A DNA stretch of 64,000 bases. Source: Chitinophagaceae bacterium. GTDB lineage: Bacteria > Bacteroidota > Bacteroidia > Chitinophagales > Chitinophagaceae. The position numbers were made by a program, and so were the translations under genes. Positions 27,458 to 36,590 of this stretch are shown in pieces (within the stretch, counting starts at the first letter, position 1; every line of letters starts with the position of its first letter). Below the pieces are notes generated by a model, which did no database searches, was not told the origin of the DNA, and saw only the letters and a list, made by a program, of their open reading frames with translations. The DNA lies in assembly GCA_016786845.1 (NCBI GenBank), contig JAEUVB010000021.1:124001-188000 (forward strand), written 5' to 3'.

Positions 27458-27866
27458 CGCTCCGTAGCATGGGATTGCTTCATACGACAAGGAATATACG
27501 ATTCAGATAGGGATGGTCGAGTGTCGTATTCGCAATGACGGTTAGTAAAAGCGCTCCGTAGCATGGGATTGCTTCATACGACAAGGAATATACGATTCAG
27601 ATAGGGATGGTGGAGTGTCGTATTCGCAATGACGGTCAGTAAAAGCGCTCCGTAGCATGGGATTGCTTCATACGACAAGGAATATACGATTCAGATAGGG
27701 ATGGTGGAGTGTCGTATTCGCAATGACGGTTAGTAAAAGCGCTTCGTAGCATGGGATTGCTTCATACGACAAGGAATATTCGATTCAGATAGGGATGGTG
27801 GAGTGTCGTATTCGCAATGACGGTTAGTAAAAGCGCTTCTTAGCATGGGATTGCCCCGCACGTGCG
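27458..27866. repeat. 94-bp tandem repeat, four full copies plus a partial fifth
   Basis: Four units of exactly 94 bp start at 27458, 27552, 27646 and 27740; a fifth begins at 27834 and breaks off after ATGGGATTGC. Each unit contains ATTGCTTCATACGACA and, about 45 bases on, TGTCGTATTCGCAATGACG, which form an imperfect hairpin. Just before the array lies CGTCATTGCGAGGCACGAAGC, a single related end. Only a few substitutions separate the copies. Confidence 0.95.
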
Positions 27867-27945
27867 GGATCGACTAAATAGGGTTCAGCTAACCTACCGA
27901 CCCATCAGCCCGTCTATAGTGTCAAACCTGAATCAAAATAATCCT

Positions 27946-27953
27946 TACCTTTA
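27946..27953 (+). promoter_or_regulatory. Candidate -7 element TACCTTTA
   Basis: The same octamer as before paralogue 1 lies only 4 bp upstream of the ATG of paralogue 2, which would imply a very short or absent leader. Confidence 0.3.
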
Positions 27954-27957
27954 TCGC

Positions 27958-29052
27958 ATGCAAAAAACGCTTCTGTCTATACTGGCCATCTGTGCCTTTG
28001 CCTTTATGAATATTTCGGCTGAGGCCAAAGGAAAATGTACCGTCATGGGTACGGTCACCGATACTACGAAGGGTGTCCTTCTGGTAAAGAACCTCACCAA
28101 GCCTTCGCCTGATACCGTGAAAATTGTGGATGGGAAATTTACCTATACCACCGAACTGAACGAACCGACGCCTATGGTGCTGTCTGACTTTGAGAATCGT
28201 TATCAATTGTTTTTTGGCGAACCCAATTCTACCCTCAAAATTACCCTCAAGCGTAAAGAGATGATGGTGACCATGCTCGAAGGATCGGCTGCACATGAAA
28301 TTTTTCGTAAACTCATTATCTCTCAGGATGCCCCTCAGCAATTTGCTCAAAAGCTTCAAGAAGAATATAAAAAGCCCGGTGCCAATGTAGATAGTCTGAA
28401 CGCGCAGATGAATTATGTGAATGGTGAAATGCGTAAAAATTTCTTCACCTTTCTGAAAGAGAATGGCAGTTCGGAAGTCTGTGCCTTTGTGGTATACAGT
28501 TCATTGATGAATGACAAAGGCATGAATGTAAAAATTGCTGACACCATGTATGGTTTTTTAAGCGGCAAGGCCAAGACTTGTTTTTATGGACAGGAATTGG
28601 GTAAGTTATTATCTAAACTCCGTGCCGTGGAAGTCGGCTATATGGCGCCCGATTTCACTTTACCTGATTCATCCGGTAAAAAGAAAATTGCACTTTCCTC
28701 TTTCAAGGGTAAATATGTATTGGTCGATTTTTGGGCCAGCTGGTGCGGTCCTTGTAAGGGAGAAATTCCTTTCCTGAAAAAAGCCTATGAAGCGTTTCAC
28801 GATAAAGGATTTGAAATCCTCAGTGTATCTCTCGACAGTAAAGGCGATGCCTGGAAAGCGGCCCTGAAACAATTTCAAATGCCCTGGACCCATGTCTCCG
28901 ATGTAAAAGGATTCAACAGCATCGTCAACGAGCTGTATCATGTACCGTCCATACCCAAGACCTTATTGCTCGACAAGACCGGCAAAATTATTGCAACAGA
29001 CTTGAGAGGCCCGGCTTTGGAAATGAAGCTGAAGGAGTTGATGGGGAATTAG
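27958..29052 (+). CDS. TlpA-like thiol-disulfide protein with DUF4369-like domain (paralogue 2)
   Basis: The 364-residue product has a signal peptide (MQKTLLSILAICAFAFM, cleavage near AEA), a beta-rich DUF4369-like domain (about 25-115), a helical linker, and a C-terminal thioredoxin-fold domain with CGPC in DFWASWCGPCKGE and the cis-proline region SIPKTLLLD. It matches paralogue 1 in domain order, length and many residues but lacks the lipobox cysteine, so it is probably soluble in the periplasm rather than lipid-anchored. I set the start at ATG 27958, where the signal peptide begins. The last 96 bp recur as a gene fragment at 31005-31100. Confidence 0.9.
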   Translation: MQKTLLSILAICAFAFMNISAEAKGKCTVMGTVTDTTKGVLLVKNLTKPSPDTVKIVDGKFTYTTELNEPTPMVLSDFENRYQLFFGEPNSTLKITLKRKEMMVTMLEGSAAHEIFRKLIISQDAPQQFAQKLQEEYKKPGANVDSLNAQMNYVNGEMRKNFFTFLKENGSSEVCAFVVYSSLMNDKGMNVKIADTMYGFLSGKAKTCFYGQELGKLLSKLRAVEVGYMAPDFTLPDSSGKKKIALSSFKGKYVLVDFWASWCGPCKGEIPFLKKAYEAFHDKGFEILSVSLDSKGDAWKAALKQFQMPWTHVSDVKGFNSIVNELYHVPSIPKTLLLDKTGKIIATDLRGPALEMKLKELMGN

Positions 29053-29069
29053 AATGCCAATTTTGGTTT

Positions 29070-30772
29070 TTAATGTTGAACGATAAATTTCTTAGTGCTG
29101 TTGGTATGTTTGTCTATATACTTCATATAATAAATACCATTATAAAAATTTGAGACATCCAGTTGATGATAGGGACTCTTCTTTGAAACATCCAATTGCT
29201 GTATCATTTGCCCGAGTGTGTTATAAATTTCTATTTTGGCTTCCTGAGCGAATGGTATCGCATCGGTCTCTAATACGATGGTCAATATATTATAAGCAGG
29301 ATTAGGATAGACCTTTATCAGATTATCCCTTGTTTGATACTCCCTGATTCCATCCGGTGCTAGTGTAGGAATACTATCTAAGCTGGCAAAAAACAGGGTA
29401 CTTTGGTTGGCGGGTGGATAAAGTGTATCATTCCCCATATAACAACCGCCGCTGCTGGTGGTGCCGCCTACGATAAATAGTTTTCCGTGAGAATCGGAAG
29501 CGATACCACTGCCCCTATCGATACCAAATCCTCCACCTTGAATATTCCACTTAATATTCCCTAAACTATCATAGCTGATGATGTAAATGTCCGTATTACC
29601 GCTTCCGAAACTACCTACTCCTTTAATTTGATCTAAACTATCGGAGTCAATTTGCATGGCAGTTTCACAGTTCGGAACCATTTTGCTCCATTTAAAATGA
29701 CCATCAAAATCATATCGGGCAATAAAACTGTTATAACTGCCAGCTCCAATGCCCATCAAACTCCCTCCACCATCAAAAAGAAACTCCAACTGGGTTTGAT
29801 CATATCCTGCTCCAGCAAAATATACACTTTTCTTTGTGATGGCTATTTTACTAATCCCGGCAGACCCCATACCACCATAATAGTTAGTTCCGAAACGTAT
29901 TGCCCAAATACAGGTTCCAGTAGTATCAAGTTTAGCAATAAATTTTTTTTGATCGTAGTTCGACGGATAATTAAGTACAATATTATTAATATGCGCTGAA
30001 TCGGTATTTGTTCTACCGACTACATATATATAACCATTTTCAAATTCCAAGGATGAAAAACTATTCATTTCAGGCCCACCAAATTGATATATACTAATAA
30101 TATTTCCGTTTGAATCAGATTTTAGTATAAATGGATCAAGGTTATTTGAAATCAAGGTATCATTACCAAAAATATACTCGTAATTATTTACTCCTGGTAT
30201 GCCAAAATTTACGCATGCATAAATCTTGTTATCTTCATCAATTGCTAACCCTCTAGTGCCTATGCCCTCATTACCATTTCCTGCATATACCTTTTTAAAT
30301 ATAATATTTCCATCATTATCATACTTAATAATATTGACGCAACTACTACCATTGCAAACTATACTGTCATTTAATAACCATGCTTTAGAAAAAAACACAT
30401 AGTTGGCCACCAAGTTATTTGAATGATCAATTTCCATAGCCATGTCGTATAATGTATCGGCTTCAGCAAATTTTTTAATCCATTGAATCTTATTTAAGCT
30501 GTCATATTTAGCCACGAAAATACCTTGTGCATATTCATATGGATTATTTGTAATTGCACTACTAGTACTAATGGTAAATGTATCAATAGTAAGGGCCCCT
30601 TTAAAGCATCCTACAACAAACTTGTTATTATAGTGATCTATTTTAATTTGTCTAGGCCTAAAAATTTGCATATCCTTTCCTACCAAGATAGTCGTATCAA
30701 ACCCATAATGATTTTGAGAAAATGCATGATGAATGCCATTCAATGTGAACAATATGATTAAATGATTTTCAT
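29070..30772 (-). CDS. T9SS cargo protein with type A sorting domain; frameshift in signal peptide
   Basis: The product (about 565 residues) has SBBP/propeller-like repeats (IFVAKYDSLNKIQWIKKF, FIARYDFDGHFKWSKM) and a classical T9SS type A sorting tail (IKVYPNPAYNILTIVLE ... NGIYYMKYID). It should therefore be exported and attached by the type IX system. The open frame proper begins at 30752 without a signal peptide. The ATG at 30772 reads MKII and then hits TAA, but one extra T in the run at 30761-30763 would give MKIILIILFTLNGIHHAFSQ, a textbook signal peptide. It is either a real frameshift or a sequence error. A TlpA-like paralogue ends beside its 3' end. Confidence 0.75.
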
Positions 30773-31004
30773 AACTTTTAATAAGCGCTTGATAGAAAAA
30801 GAGTCGATTTTATAGAAACTAGCATATCATTATTCGGATTATAAATAATGATTCCCAATACAGTCACAATAATTTATATCCATTCTGTACATACGCCCAA
30901 TGATTTAGATACAGATTAGCCGAAATCACAAATCTATCATCACTAACTGTACTATGAAGGTAAACTAAAATGCAAGAGAACTACAACTTATTTGGAGAAT
31001 ATAA

Positions 31005-31100
31005 AAGACCTTATTGCTCGACAAGACCGGCAAAATTATCGCAACGGATTTGAGAGGCCCGGCTTTGGAGATGAAGTTGAAGGAGTTGATGGGTCAATAA
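31005..31100 (+). pseudogene. 3' remnant of a third TlpA-like paralogue
   Basis: These 96 bp are about 92 percent identical to the last 96 bp of paralogue 2 (28957-29052) and encode the same C-terminus up to the last residue. All five substitutions in the first 84 bp are synonymous (ATT/ATC, ACA/ACG, GAC/GAT, GAA/GAG, CTG/TTG). No thioredoxin sequence precedes it. It is the end of a gene that was once under selection and has lost its 5' part. Confidence 0.85.
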
Positions 31101-31289
31101 ATTTAAGCTTAGTATAGTTTGTTTCCAGGGGATGGTTTCGAATCATTCATGTGCCGCGGCAACGATTGAAGTGAAAAGCCCGCAGTGACGACGCAGGAGG
31201 AGCGAGGACTTGGAACGGAAAGCGTGTCTGCCGCCCAAGTGGTATTTAATAAAGCGTTATTGTAGACAGCCGTACAATCTATTGTCAAC
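31101..31289. other. Intergenic stretch with a likely repeated GC-rich segment
   Basis: No gene is seen. About 31160-31220 holds a GC-rich phrase (AAAAGCCCGCAGTGACGACG, then GAGGAGCGAGGACTTGGA) of the kind scattered between genes in Bacteroidota. The upstream part, 30773-31004, is AT-rich and featureless. Confidence 0.4.
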
Positions 31290-32885
31290 CTACAACGTCA
31301 GGAAAAACTTAAACTCACTCTTGTCTCTTTTCACCAATATGCCTGCTTCTCTTCCTTTTTGTGAGCGGGTGAGGCAATCGACATAATCGTCTGTATCTAT
31401 AATGGGATAGTCGCCGATTTTCATAATCACATCGCCGCTTTGCATACCCGATATCGCTGCCGATTGATTGGCAAAACAAGCCGCAATGCGAATGCCGTTT
31501 CCGGTATAGGTAGGATCGATGATAATGCCGAGATTAGATTTGAGCTTGTCGAGTTTCGCCACCAAATCATCGGTCTTACGAAAACTGAGCTTGTTGAGTT
31601 TATCCAGTTCGATCACGGTCTTGTGCACCAAACCGATCACTTCAAATTCACCGAGGTAATTGATTTTGTTTTCGGTATCGCTGGGTTTCATATAATCAAT
31701 ATGGTAGCCGGTACTGAAACGTAACACCGGTATGCCCTGCTGATAAAAACTTCTGGAGTCTGAAAAACTCATGCCCGAACTATCCACTTTAAGATTATAT
31801 CCCTTATTGGCTTTTTGCAACAGGCCCATCCACTCGGCCGCGGTTCCGGCTCCTTGTATATTGATCTCTTTTAATGTATTGCTATAGCGCCCCATCATAT
31901 CGAGGTCTATCATGCAGGCAAAACTTCCAAGCTGCCCGTCATGCTGTTTGAGAAAAGCGGTTGAGCCCTGAAAATCCTGCTCCTTGCCGGAAAAGGCCAC
32001 AAATAAATAATTGAATCCCTTTAGTCCGCTCGCTTTGATGAGTTGAGCCATCAGCAAAAGCGCGCCCACACCACTGGCATTATTGTCGGCCCCTACATAT
32101 CGCTCGCCCATATTGCCCAAATGATCGTAGTGGGCCGCAATCACCACTGTGAGCGGAGATTTATTATCGATCATGGCCGCTACATTATGCCCGGTCACCG
32201 TCGCTTCTTCATAACCCATGCGGGCATCAATATCGATCCAGTCTTTTTTCAGGTTGGATTGTATGTTCTCGGTATAGGCTTTAAAATTCATTACCGCCAC
32301 CGGTATATTGATGGATTCAAAGGAAGTCAGTGCGCTCGGCGACAAATCCAGGGTGGCATTCACATCATTGAGAAACACCACCGAGGCCGCACCATTGGCT
32401 TCGCAGCTTTTTGCATATTCATAAATGCCTTTCTGTGGACTGGCCGCATCCATTTTTACTTTTTTCAGCGATACCAGCCATACATTATCGGCTTCATCGA
32501 CATTGGGCATGGCCGATCCGTTGAAATGTATACCCTTGCTATAGGGCATCAGCACGACATCGCGACCGATGACCAGGTTCTTTCCAAATACTTTAAAATA
32601 GCCGCTATTGCCTACCTGCATGCCCATTTTGGCGGTGAAGTCCCAAATATATTTCGATTGGTAGGGGTCTATCTTCATTCCTGCGAATCGCCCGGCGATA
32701 TAATCTGCACAAATCTGCTCGCCCTTTGAACCGGTGAGGCGGCCTTCTGTTTGCTCGGCCGTGAGAAACTGTATGTCTTTTTTCAAATAACCGACAGGAG
32801 ACTGATCCGGCTTCTCTTTCTCACCCCGGGCGAAAGTGGATACCGTAACTAAGATGAGCAATAAGTAGAGGGAAGTCAATCGCAT
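31290..32885 (-). CDS. M28-like peptidase with PA and PDZ domains, likely inactive
   Basis: The 531-residue protein has a signal peptide (MRLTSLYLLLILVTVSTFA), a PA-like insertion (about 90-210), an M28 fold (about 35-430) and a C-terminal PDZ-like domain (about 455-531). Zinc ligands His252 (AAHYDHLG), Asp267 (GADNNASG), Glu302 and Asp329 (IDLDMMGR) are kept. The catalytic base, normally the first Glu of GEE, is Lys301 (FSGKEQ), and the last zinc-ligand His of DYHxPSD is Met399 (DYMKPSD). With both lost, the protein probably cannot work as an ordinary aminopeptidase and may be a binding protein. I chose ATG 32885, where the signal peptide begins. It is divergent from gcvT. Confidence 0.85.
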   Translation of the reverse strand: MRLTSLYLLLILVTVSTFARGEKEKPDQSPVGYLKKDIQFLTAEQTEGRLTGSKGEQICADYIAGRFAGMKIDPYQSKYIWDFTAKMGMQVGNSGYFKVFGKNLVIGRDVVLMPYSKGIHFNGSAMPNVDEADNVWLVSLKKVKMDAASPQKGIYEYAKSCEANGAASVVFLNDVNATLDLSPSALTSFESINIPVAVMNFKAYTENIQSNLKKDWIDIDARMGYEEATVTGHNVAAMIDNKSPLTVVIAAHYDHLGNMGERYVGADNNASGVGALLLMAQLIKASGLKGFNYLFVAFSGKEQDFQGSTAFLKQHDGQLGSFACMIDLDMMGRYSNTLKEINIQGAGTAAEWMGLLQKANKGYNLKVDSSGMSFSDSRSFYQQGIPVLRFSTGYHIDYMKPSDTENKINYLGEFEVIGLVHKTVIELDKLNKLSFRKTDDLVAKLDKLKSNLGIIIDPTYTGNGIRIAACFANQSAAISGMQSGDVIMKIGDYPIIDTDDYVDCLTRSQKGREAGILVKRDKSEFKFFLTL

Positions 32886-32974
32886 GATGCGCAGCAATAG
32901 ATTAGATTTTTGCAAATATATGGGGCTCAAATTGACTATTTTGCCAAAAACATACAATAAACGAACCAAACCTA

Positions 32975-32982
32975 TACTTTTG
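32975..32982 (+). promoter_or_regulatory. Candidate -7 element TACTTTTG for gcvT
   Basis: TACTTTTG fits TAnnTTTG and lies 33 bp upstream of the gcvT ATG in the divergent gap to the M28-like gene. A well-spaced -33 element was not found. Confidence 0.45.
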
Positions 32983-33015
32983 TGAAAATTTTAAGAACTC
33001 ATAAACAAAATAAGC

Positions 33016-34104
33016 ATGAAAAACACTCCTTTTACAGATATACATATCGGCCTCGGGGCTAAAATGGCGGAATTTGCCGGCTATAATATGCCCATTTCCT
33101 ATACCGGCATCAATGATGAGCATGCTGCGGTGCGCAACAGCGTCGGTATTTTCGACGTGAGCCATATGGGCGAATTTATCCTGAAAGGAGAGGGTGCCTT
33201 GGACCTGATTCAACGTGTGACCAGCAACGACGCTGCCAAACTCACCGACGGAAAGGCCCAGTATAGCTGCTTTCCAAACAATGAGGGCGGTATCGTAGAC
33301 GATCTGTTGGTCTATTGTGTGGAAGTAAACAAGGTCTATATGCTGGTGGTGAATGCCTCCAATATCGAAAAAGACTGGAATTGGGTGATGCAACACAATA
33401 CTGCCGGTGTGGAAATGCACAATATCTCCGACAAAACTGCGCTCCTGGCCATACAGGGACCCAATGCCGTGAAAGCCATGCAGAAACTGACCGATATGGA
33501 CCTGATCAATCTGGGTTATTATACTTTTTGTAAGGGCACTTTTGCCGGTATCGACAATGTGGTGGTGAGTGCTACGGGTTATACCGGTGCCGGTGGCGTG
33601 GAGATCTATTTTGAAGATCATGGTCATGCTGCAGAAGTCTGGAACAAGATCATGGAGGCCGGTGCCGAATTTGGCATCAAGCCATGCGGATTAGGTTGCC
33701 GCGATACGCTCCGACTCGAAATGGGCTTCTGTTTGTACGGAAACGATATCGACGATACCACGAGTCCGATTGAAGCCGGATTAGGTTGGATCACCAAATT
33801 CACCAAAGACTTTACCAACCGTGCTGCCATTGAAAAGCATAAGACCGAAGGCGTTTCTCGCAAACTGGTCGGGTTTGAAATGATCGACAAAGGCATACCG
33901 CGTCATCATTATCATATTAAAACCGCAGAAGGCGCCGATCTGGGTGTGGTCACGAGTGGTACCCAAAGTCCGAGTCTGGGCAAAGCCATTGGTCTTGGAT
34001 ATGTAGCCACTTCGCATGCCGCCATTGGCAGTGAAATTTGCATTGAAGTGCGCGACAAGCTGCTGAAGGCCAAGGTGGTGAAGCTGCCGTTTTATCAGGC
34101 TTAA
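33016..34104 (+). CDS. gcvT: Aminomethyltransferase (glycine cleavage T protein)
   Basis: The 362-residue product is the T protein of the glycine cleavage system, which transfers the aminomethyl carbon of glycine to tetrahydrofolate and releases ammonia. The N-terminal [21 protein letters not shown] and the middle segment [13 protein letters not shown], followed by [21 protein letters not shown], are highly conserved T-protein blocks. The length is typical. The P and H proteins are not in the window, so the system is split, as in many Bacteroidota. It is cytoplasmic. A 419-bp gap separates it from lysA. Confidence 0.96.
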   Translation: MKNTPFTDIHIGLGAKMAEFAGYNMPISYTGINDEHAAVRNSVGIFDVSHMGEFILKGEGALDLIQRVTSNDAAKLTDGKAQYSCFPNNEGGIVDDLLVYCVEVNKVYMLVVNASNIEKDWNWVMQHNTAGVEMHNISDKTALLAIQGPNAVKAMQKLTDMDLINLGYYTFCKGTFAGIDNVVVSATGYTGAGGVEIYFEDHGHAAEVWNKIMEAGAEFGIKPCGLGCRDTLRLEMGFCLYGNDIDDTTSPIEAGLGWITKFTKDFTNRAAIEKHKTEGVSRKLVGFEMIDKGIPRHHYHIKTAEGADLGVVTSGTQSPSLGKAIGLGYVATSHAAIGSEICIEVRDKLLKAKVVKLPFYQA

Positions 34105-34424
34105 TGCATCGGCATCTGATTCGGATGTGCGGATGAATGGAAGCTCTATTTTTATGCCCCCGAGTTTAAGTTCGGTCAGTTCATGTCTCGTTTCGGGGAC
34201 CCGGAATCCCGCTGCGCGGGACAGAGTGAGTGCGAGAGAGTGAGAGCGGGGTCGCTTGGAGTTTTTAGTGATTAATTTTTAGTTTTTAGTTGGGGTTCGC
34301 CTGGAGCTGGAGTGTTTCGTTGCAACAAAGAATGCTATCATGAGGGTTAATTATTAACCAGCATTACATTCCGGAGTACTATTAAACAGTGATCATTCAT
34401 CATTAAACATCGCCGGTACACCCA

Positions 34425-34468
34425 GCCCTGAAAGGGCGAAAGGCATCATCGATGGGTGCAGCCCATCG
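34425..34468. repeat. Pair of short palindromic hairpins (REP-like)
   Basis: In the gap between gcvT and lysA (34105-34523), GCCCTGAAAGGGC (34425-34437) and CGATGGG-TGCAG-CCCATCG (34450-34468) form two small hairpins. This phrase pair is frequent between genes in Bacteroidota. The rest of the gap holds a GC-rich phrase with CCCGCTGCGCGGGA near 34209 and AT-rich sequence, and no gene. Confidence 0.6.
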
Positions 34469-34511
34469 TAAATTAGCGCACAGAATCCCCTCCTTTCCCC
34501 CCGCCCTAAAC

Positions 34512-34519
34512 TATCTTTG
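34512..34519 (+). promoter_or_regulatory. Candidate -7 element TATCTTTG for lysA
   Basis: TATCTTTG matches TAnnTTTG exactly and ends only 4 bp before the lysA ATG, so transcription would begin at or just beside the start codon and give a leaderless mRNA. Confidence 0.5.
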
Positions 34520-34523
34520 CCCC

Positions 34524-35729
34524 ATGATCAGCAGAGAACATTTATTGGAGATGGCGGAAACCTATGGCACCCCGCTTTATATTTATCAGAAAGAAAAAAT
34601 AGAAAGTCAGTATAAGAAACTGACCCATGCTTTTAAAGGTTCACCGACCAAATTCTTTTATGCCTGTAAGGCTTTGTCGAATATCAATATATTAAAGATC
34701 GTATGTAAGATGGGTGCGGGCCTCGATACCGTTTCCCTCAACGAAGTGAAGTTGGGACTGATGGCCGGATTTAAACCCGAGCAGATACTTTATACACCCA
34801 ACTGTGTTCACTTCTCTGAAATCGAAGCGGTGAAAGATATGGGCGTACATATCAACCTCGATAATATTTCCATCCTCGAACAATTCGGAAATACATACGG
34901 CGATACCTATCCGGTGATGATACGCCTCAACCCCCACATCATGGCGGGAGGCAATTTAAAAATCTCTACCGGACATATCGACAGCAAGTTTGGCATTTCC
35001 ATTCATCAGCTCAGACATATCGAACGCATCGTGAAAAAAACCGGATTGAATGTAGAAGGATTGCACATGCATACCGGCAGTGAGATCAAAGATATTGGTG
35101 TCTTCTTGCAGGCACTCGATGTGATGCTCGATATGGTGGCGCATTTCCCCGGCATCAAGTACCTCGATTTAGGCAGTGGATTCAAGGTGCCCTATGCGCC
35201 CGATGAAAAAGCCACGGATGTAGAATTGCTTGCACAAAAAATGAAGTCTGCCCTGCAAACCTTTCAGGAAGAAAGCGGTAAGACCTTGGAGATTTGGTTT
35301 GAACCGGGCAAATACCTTGTGAGTGAATCGGGGTATTTCATCAGTCGCGTGAATGTGGTGAAACAAACACCGGCTACCGTCTTCGCGGGCATCGATACCG
35401 GTTTCAATCACCTCATACGACCCATGCTTTACGATGCCTATCATCAAATTCTCAACTTGTCGAATCCCAAAGGAACCGAACGTATTTATACGGTAGTCGG
35501 CAATTTGTGTGAGACCGATACCTTTTGTTGGGATCGGGTATTGCCTGAAGTTCGCGAAGGCGATTATTTATTATTCAAAAACGCAGGAGCCTACGGGTTC
35601 GAAATGGCATCGAGTTTCAATTCCCGTACCAGACCGGCAGAAGTATTATACTCGAAAGGAAAGCATCATCTGATTCGTCAGCGCGAGACGCTTGAAGATT
35701 TGTTGAGGAATCAGGTGGTGAGTGTTTAA
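34524..35729 (+). CDS. lysA: Diaminopimelate decarboxylase
   Basis: The 401-residue protein makes L-lysine from meso-diaminopimelate, the last step of lysine synthesis, and uses pyridoxal phosphate. The PLP lysine is Lys49 in FFYACKALSN. LHMHTGSEIKD (substrate and PLP-phosphate side), the glycine-rich YLDLGSGFKVPY and EPGKYLVSESG follow, and CETDTF with the late AGAYGFEMASSFNSR completes the fold-type III decarboxylase. I chose ATG 34524, directly after a promoter-like element, over the longer frame from 34452, which has no homology to the family. It stands alone; a hairpin repeat begins right after its stop. Confidence 0.95.
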   Translation: MISREHLLEMAETYGTPLYIYQKEKIESQYKKLTHAFKGSPTKFFYACKALSNINILKIVCKMGAGLDTVSLNEVKLGLMAGFKPEQILYTPNCVHFSEIEAVKDMGVHINLDNISILEQFGNTYGDTYPVMIRLNPHIMAGGNLKISTGHIDSKFGISIHQLRHIERIVKKTGLNVEGLHMHTGSEIKDIGVFLQALDVMLDMVAHFPGIKYLDLGSGFKVPYAPDEKATDVELLAQKMKSALQTFQEESGKTLEIWFEPGKYLVSESGYFISRVNVVKQTPATVFAGIDTGFNHLIRPMLYDAYHQILNLSNPKGTERIYTVVGNLCETDTFCWDRVLPEVREGDYLLFKNAGAYGFEMASSFNSRTRPAEVLYSKGKHHLIRQRETLEDLLRNQVVSV

Positions 35730-35893
35730 TCGTCCCTCGAAAAGCCTCTTCGTAACATTTAATATGCTTTCTACTTTTTTCCTTAGATGAAAAAAGTAGC
35801 CATGAGGCTGCGTTCGTGGCGGGCAAAAAAAATCAAGGCTGTAAATTCCGAGGCCGCAGTGTCCCCGAGGCGGGAGACACTGCGGAGACCGAA
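35730..35893. repeat. Interspersed two-hairpin repeat, copy C
   Basis: This is the best-preserved copy and starts at the base after the lysA stop. The first hairpin is CTACTTTTTTC (35771-35781) with GAAAAAAGTAG (35789-35799). The second is CCGCAGTGTC (35854-35863) with GACACTGCGG (35876-35885). It may terminate lysA transcription. Confidence 0.88.
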
Positions 35894-35960
35894 GGAATCA
35901 GCTGCTGAGTGTTCAGTCACCGAGTGGATGAAGTCTCAGCTCCAGTCGATTAAAATCCAA

Positions 35961-35968
35961 TAACTTTG
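35961..35968 (+). promoter_or_regulatory. Candidate -7 element TAACTTTG for the ECF operon
   Basis: TAACTTTG matches TAnnTTTG and lies about 42 bp upstream of the sigma-factor start at 36011. It could be a housekeeping promoter; whether the ECF factor also drives its own operon cannot be judged. Confidence 0.4.
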
Positions 35969-36010
35969 AAGTCATTAAAGTAAATTCTTGTTTCATTCGT
36001 CTACAGAAGA

Positions 36011-36583
36011 ATGGACAGGCTATTCAACATGGCAGAAAAACCCACAACCGGCATTAGCGATACTGTAAAAAGATATGGTCAGCAGTTGTTGGGCTTTATC
36101 AAAGGGAAAACCAATTCCATCGAAGATGCCGAAGATATTTTGCAGGAGGTTTGGTATCAATTGAGTCGACTGACCAATATCGCGGATCTGGAAAATGTGA
36201 GTGCCTGGTTGTATGCGATCAGCAGAAATAAAATTACGGATCTGTATCGCAAGAAAAAAACAGATTCGCTGGAAGATTATACATACGAAGATGAAGATGG
36301 CTATTTTGAGATAAAGGACATCCTTTTACTGGATGAAAGTGCCAATCCGGAATGGGCCATGTATAAAGAATTATTTTGGCGTGAATTGACCCTCGCCCTG
36401 AATGATTTGCCTGAAAATCAAAAACAAGTTTTCATTGCCAATGAATTAGAAGATAAGACCCTACAGCAAATTGCCGATGAAGCCGGCGAGAATCTGAAAA
36501 CCATTATCAGTAGAAAAGGATATGCCGTAAAATATCTCCGTAAGCGCCTCTTACCCTTATATCAAGAAATCATTTTTAAATAA
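36011..36583 (+). CDS. ECF-type RNA polymerase sigma factor
   Basis: The 190-residue product has sigma region 2 (about 15-85: DAEDILQEVWYQLSRL, then VSAWLYAISRNKITDLYRKK) and sigma region 4 (about 130-185: LNDLPENQKQVFIANELEDK and a helix-turn-helix AGENLKTIISRKGYAVKYLRKRL). It therefore directs RNA polymerase to a specific set of promoters. There is no classical anti-sigma factor with a zinc-binding domain downstream. Instead three very small membrane proteins follow in the same direction (36591, 36944 and 37255). An alternative start lies at ATG 36029. The signal it answers to is unknown; a metal or envelope stress is a guess from the His-rich partners. Confidence 0.9.
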   Translation: MDRLFNMAEKPTTGISDTVKRYGQQLLGFIKGKTNSIEDAEDILQEVWYQLSRLTNIADLENVSAWLYAISRNKITDLYRKKKTDSLEDYTYEDEDGYFEIKDILLLDESANPEWAMYKELFWRELTLALNDLPENQKQVFIANELEDKTLQQIADEAGENLKTIISRKGYAVKYLRKRLLPLYQEIIFK

Positions 36584-36590
36584 AATCATC

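Noticed and set aside
26656..27866. Tandem arrays as a CRISPR locus
   Set aside because: Units are contiguous with no unique spacers, and no cas gene is near.
32043..32729. 228-residue plus-strand frame inside the M28-like gene
   Set aside because: Antisense shadow, rich in His and Ile as expected from reverse reading.
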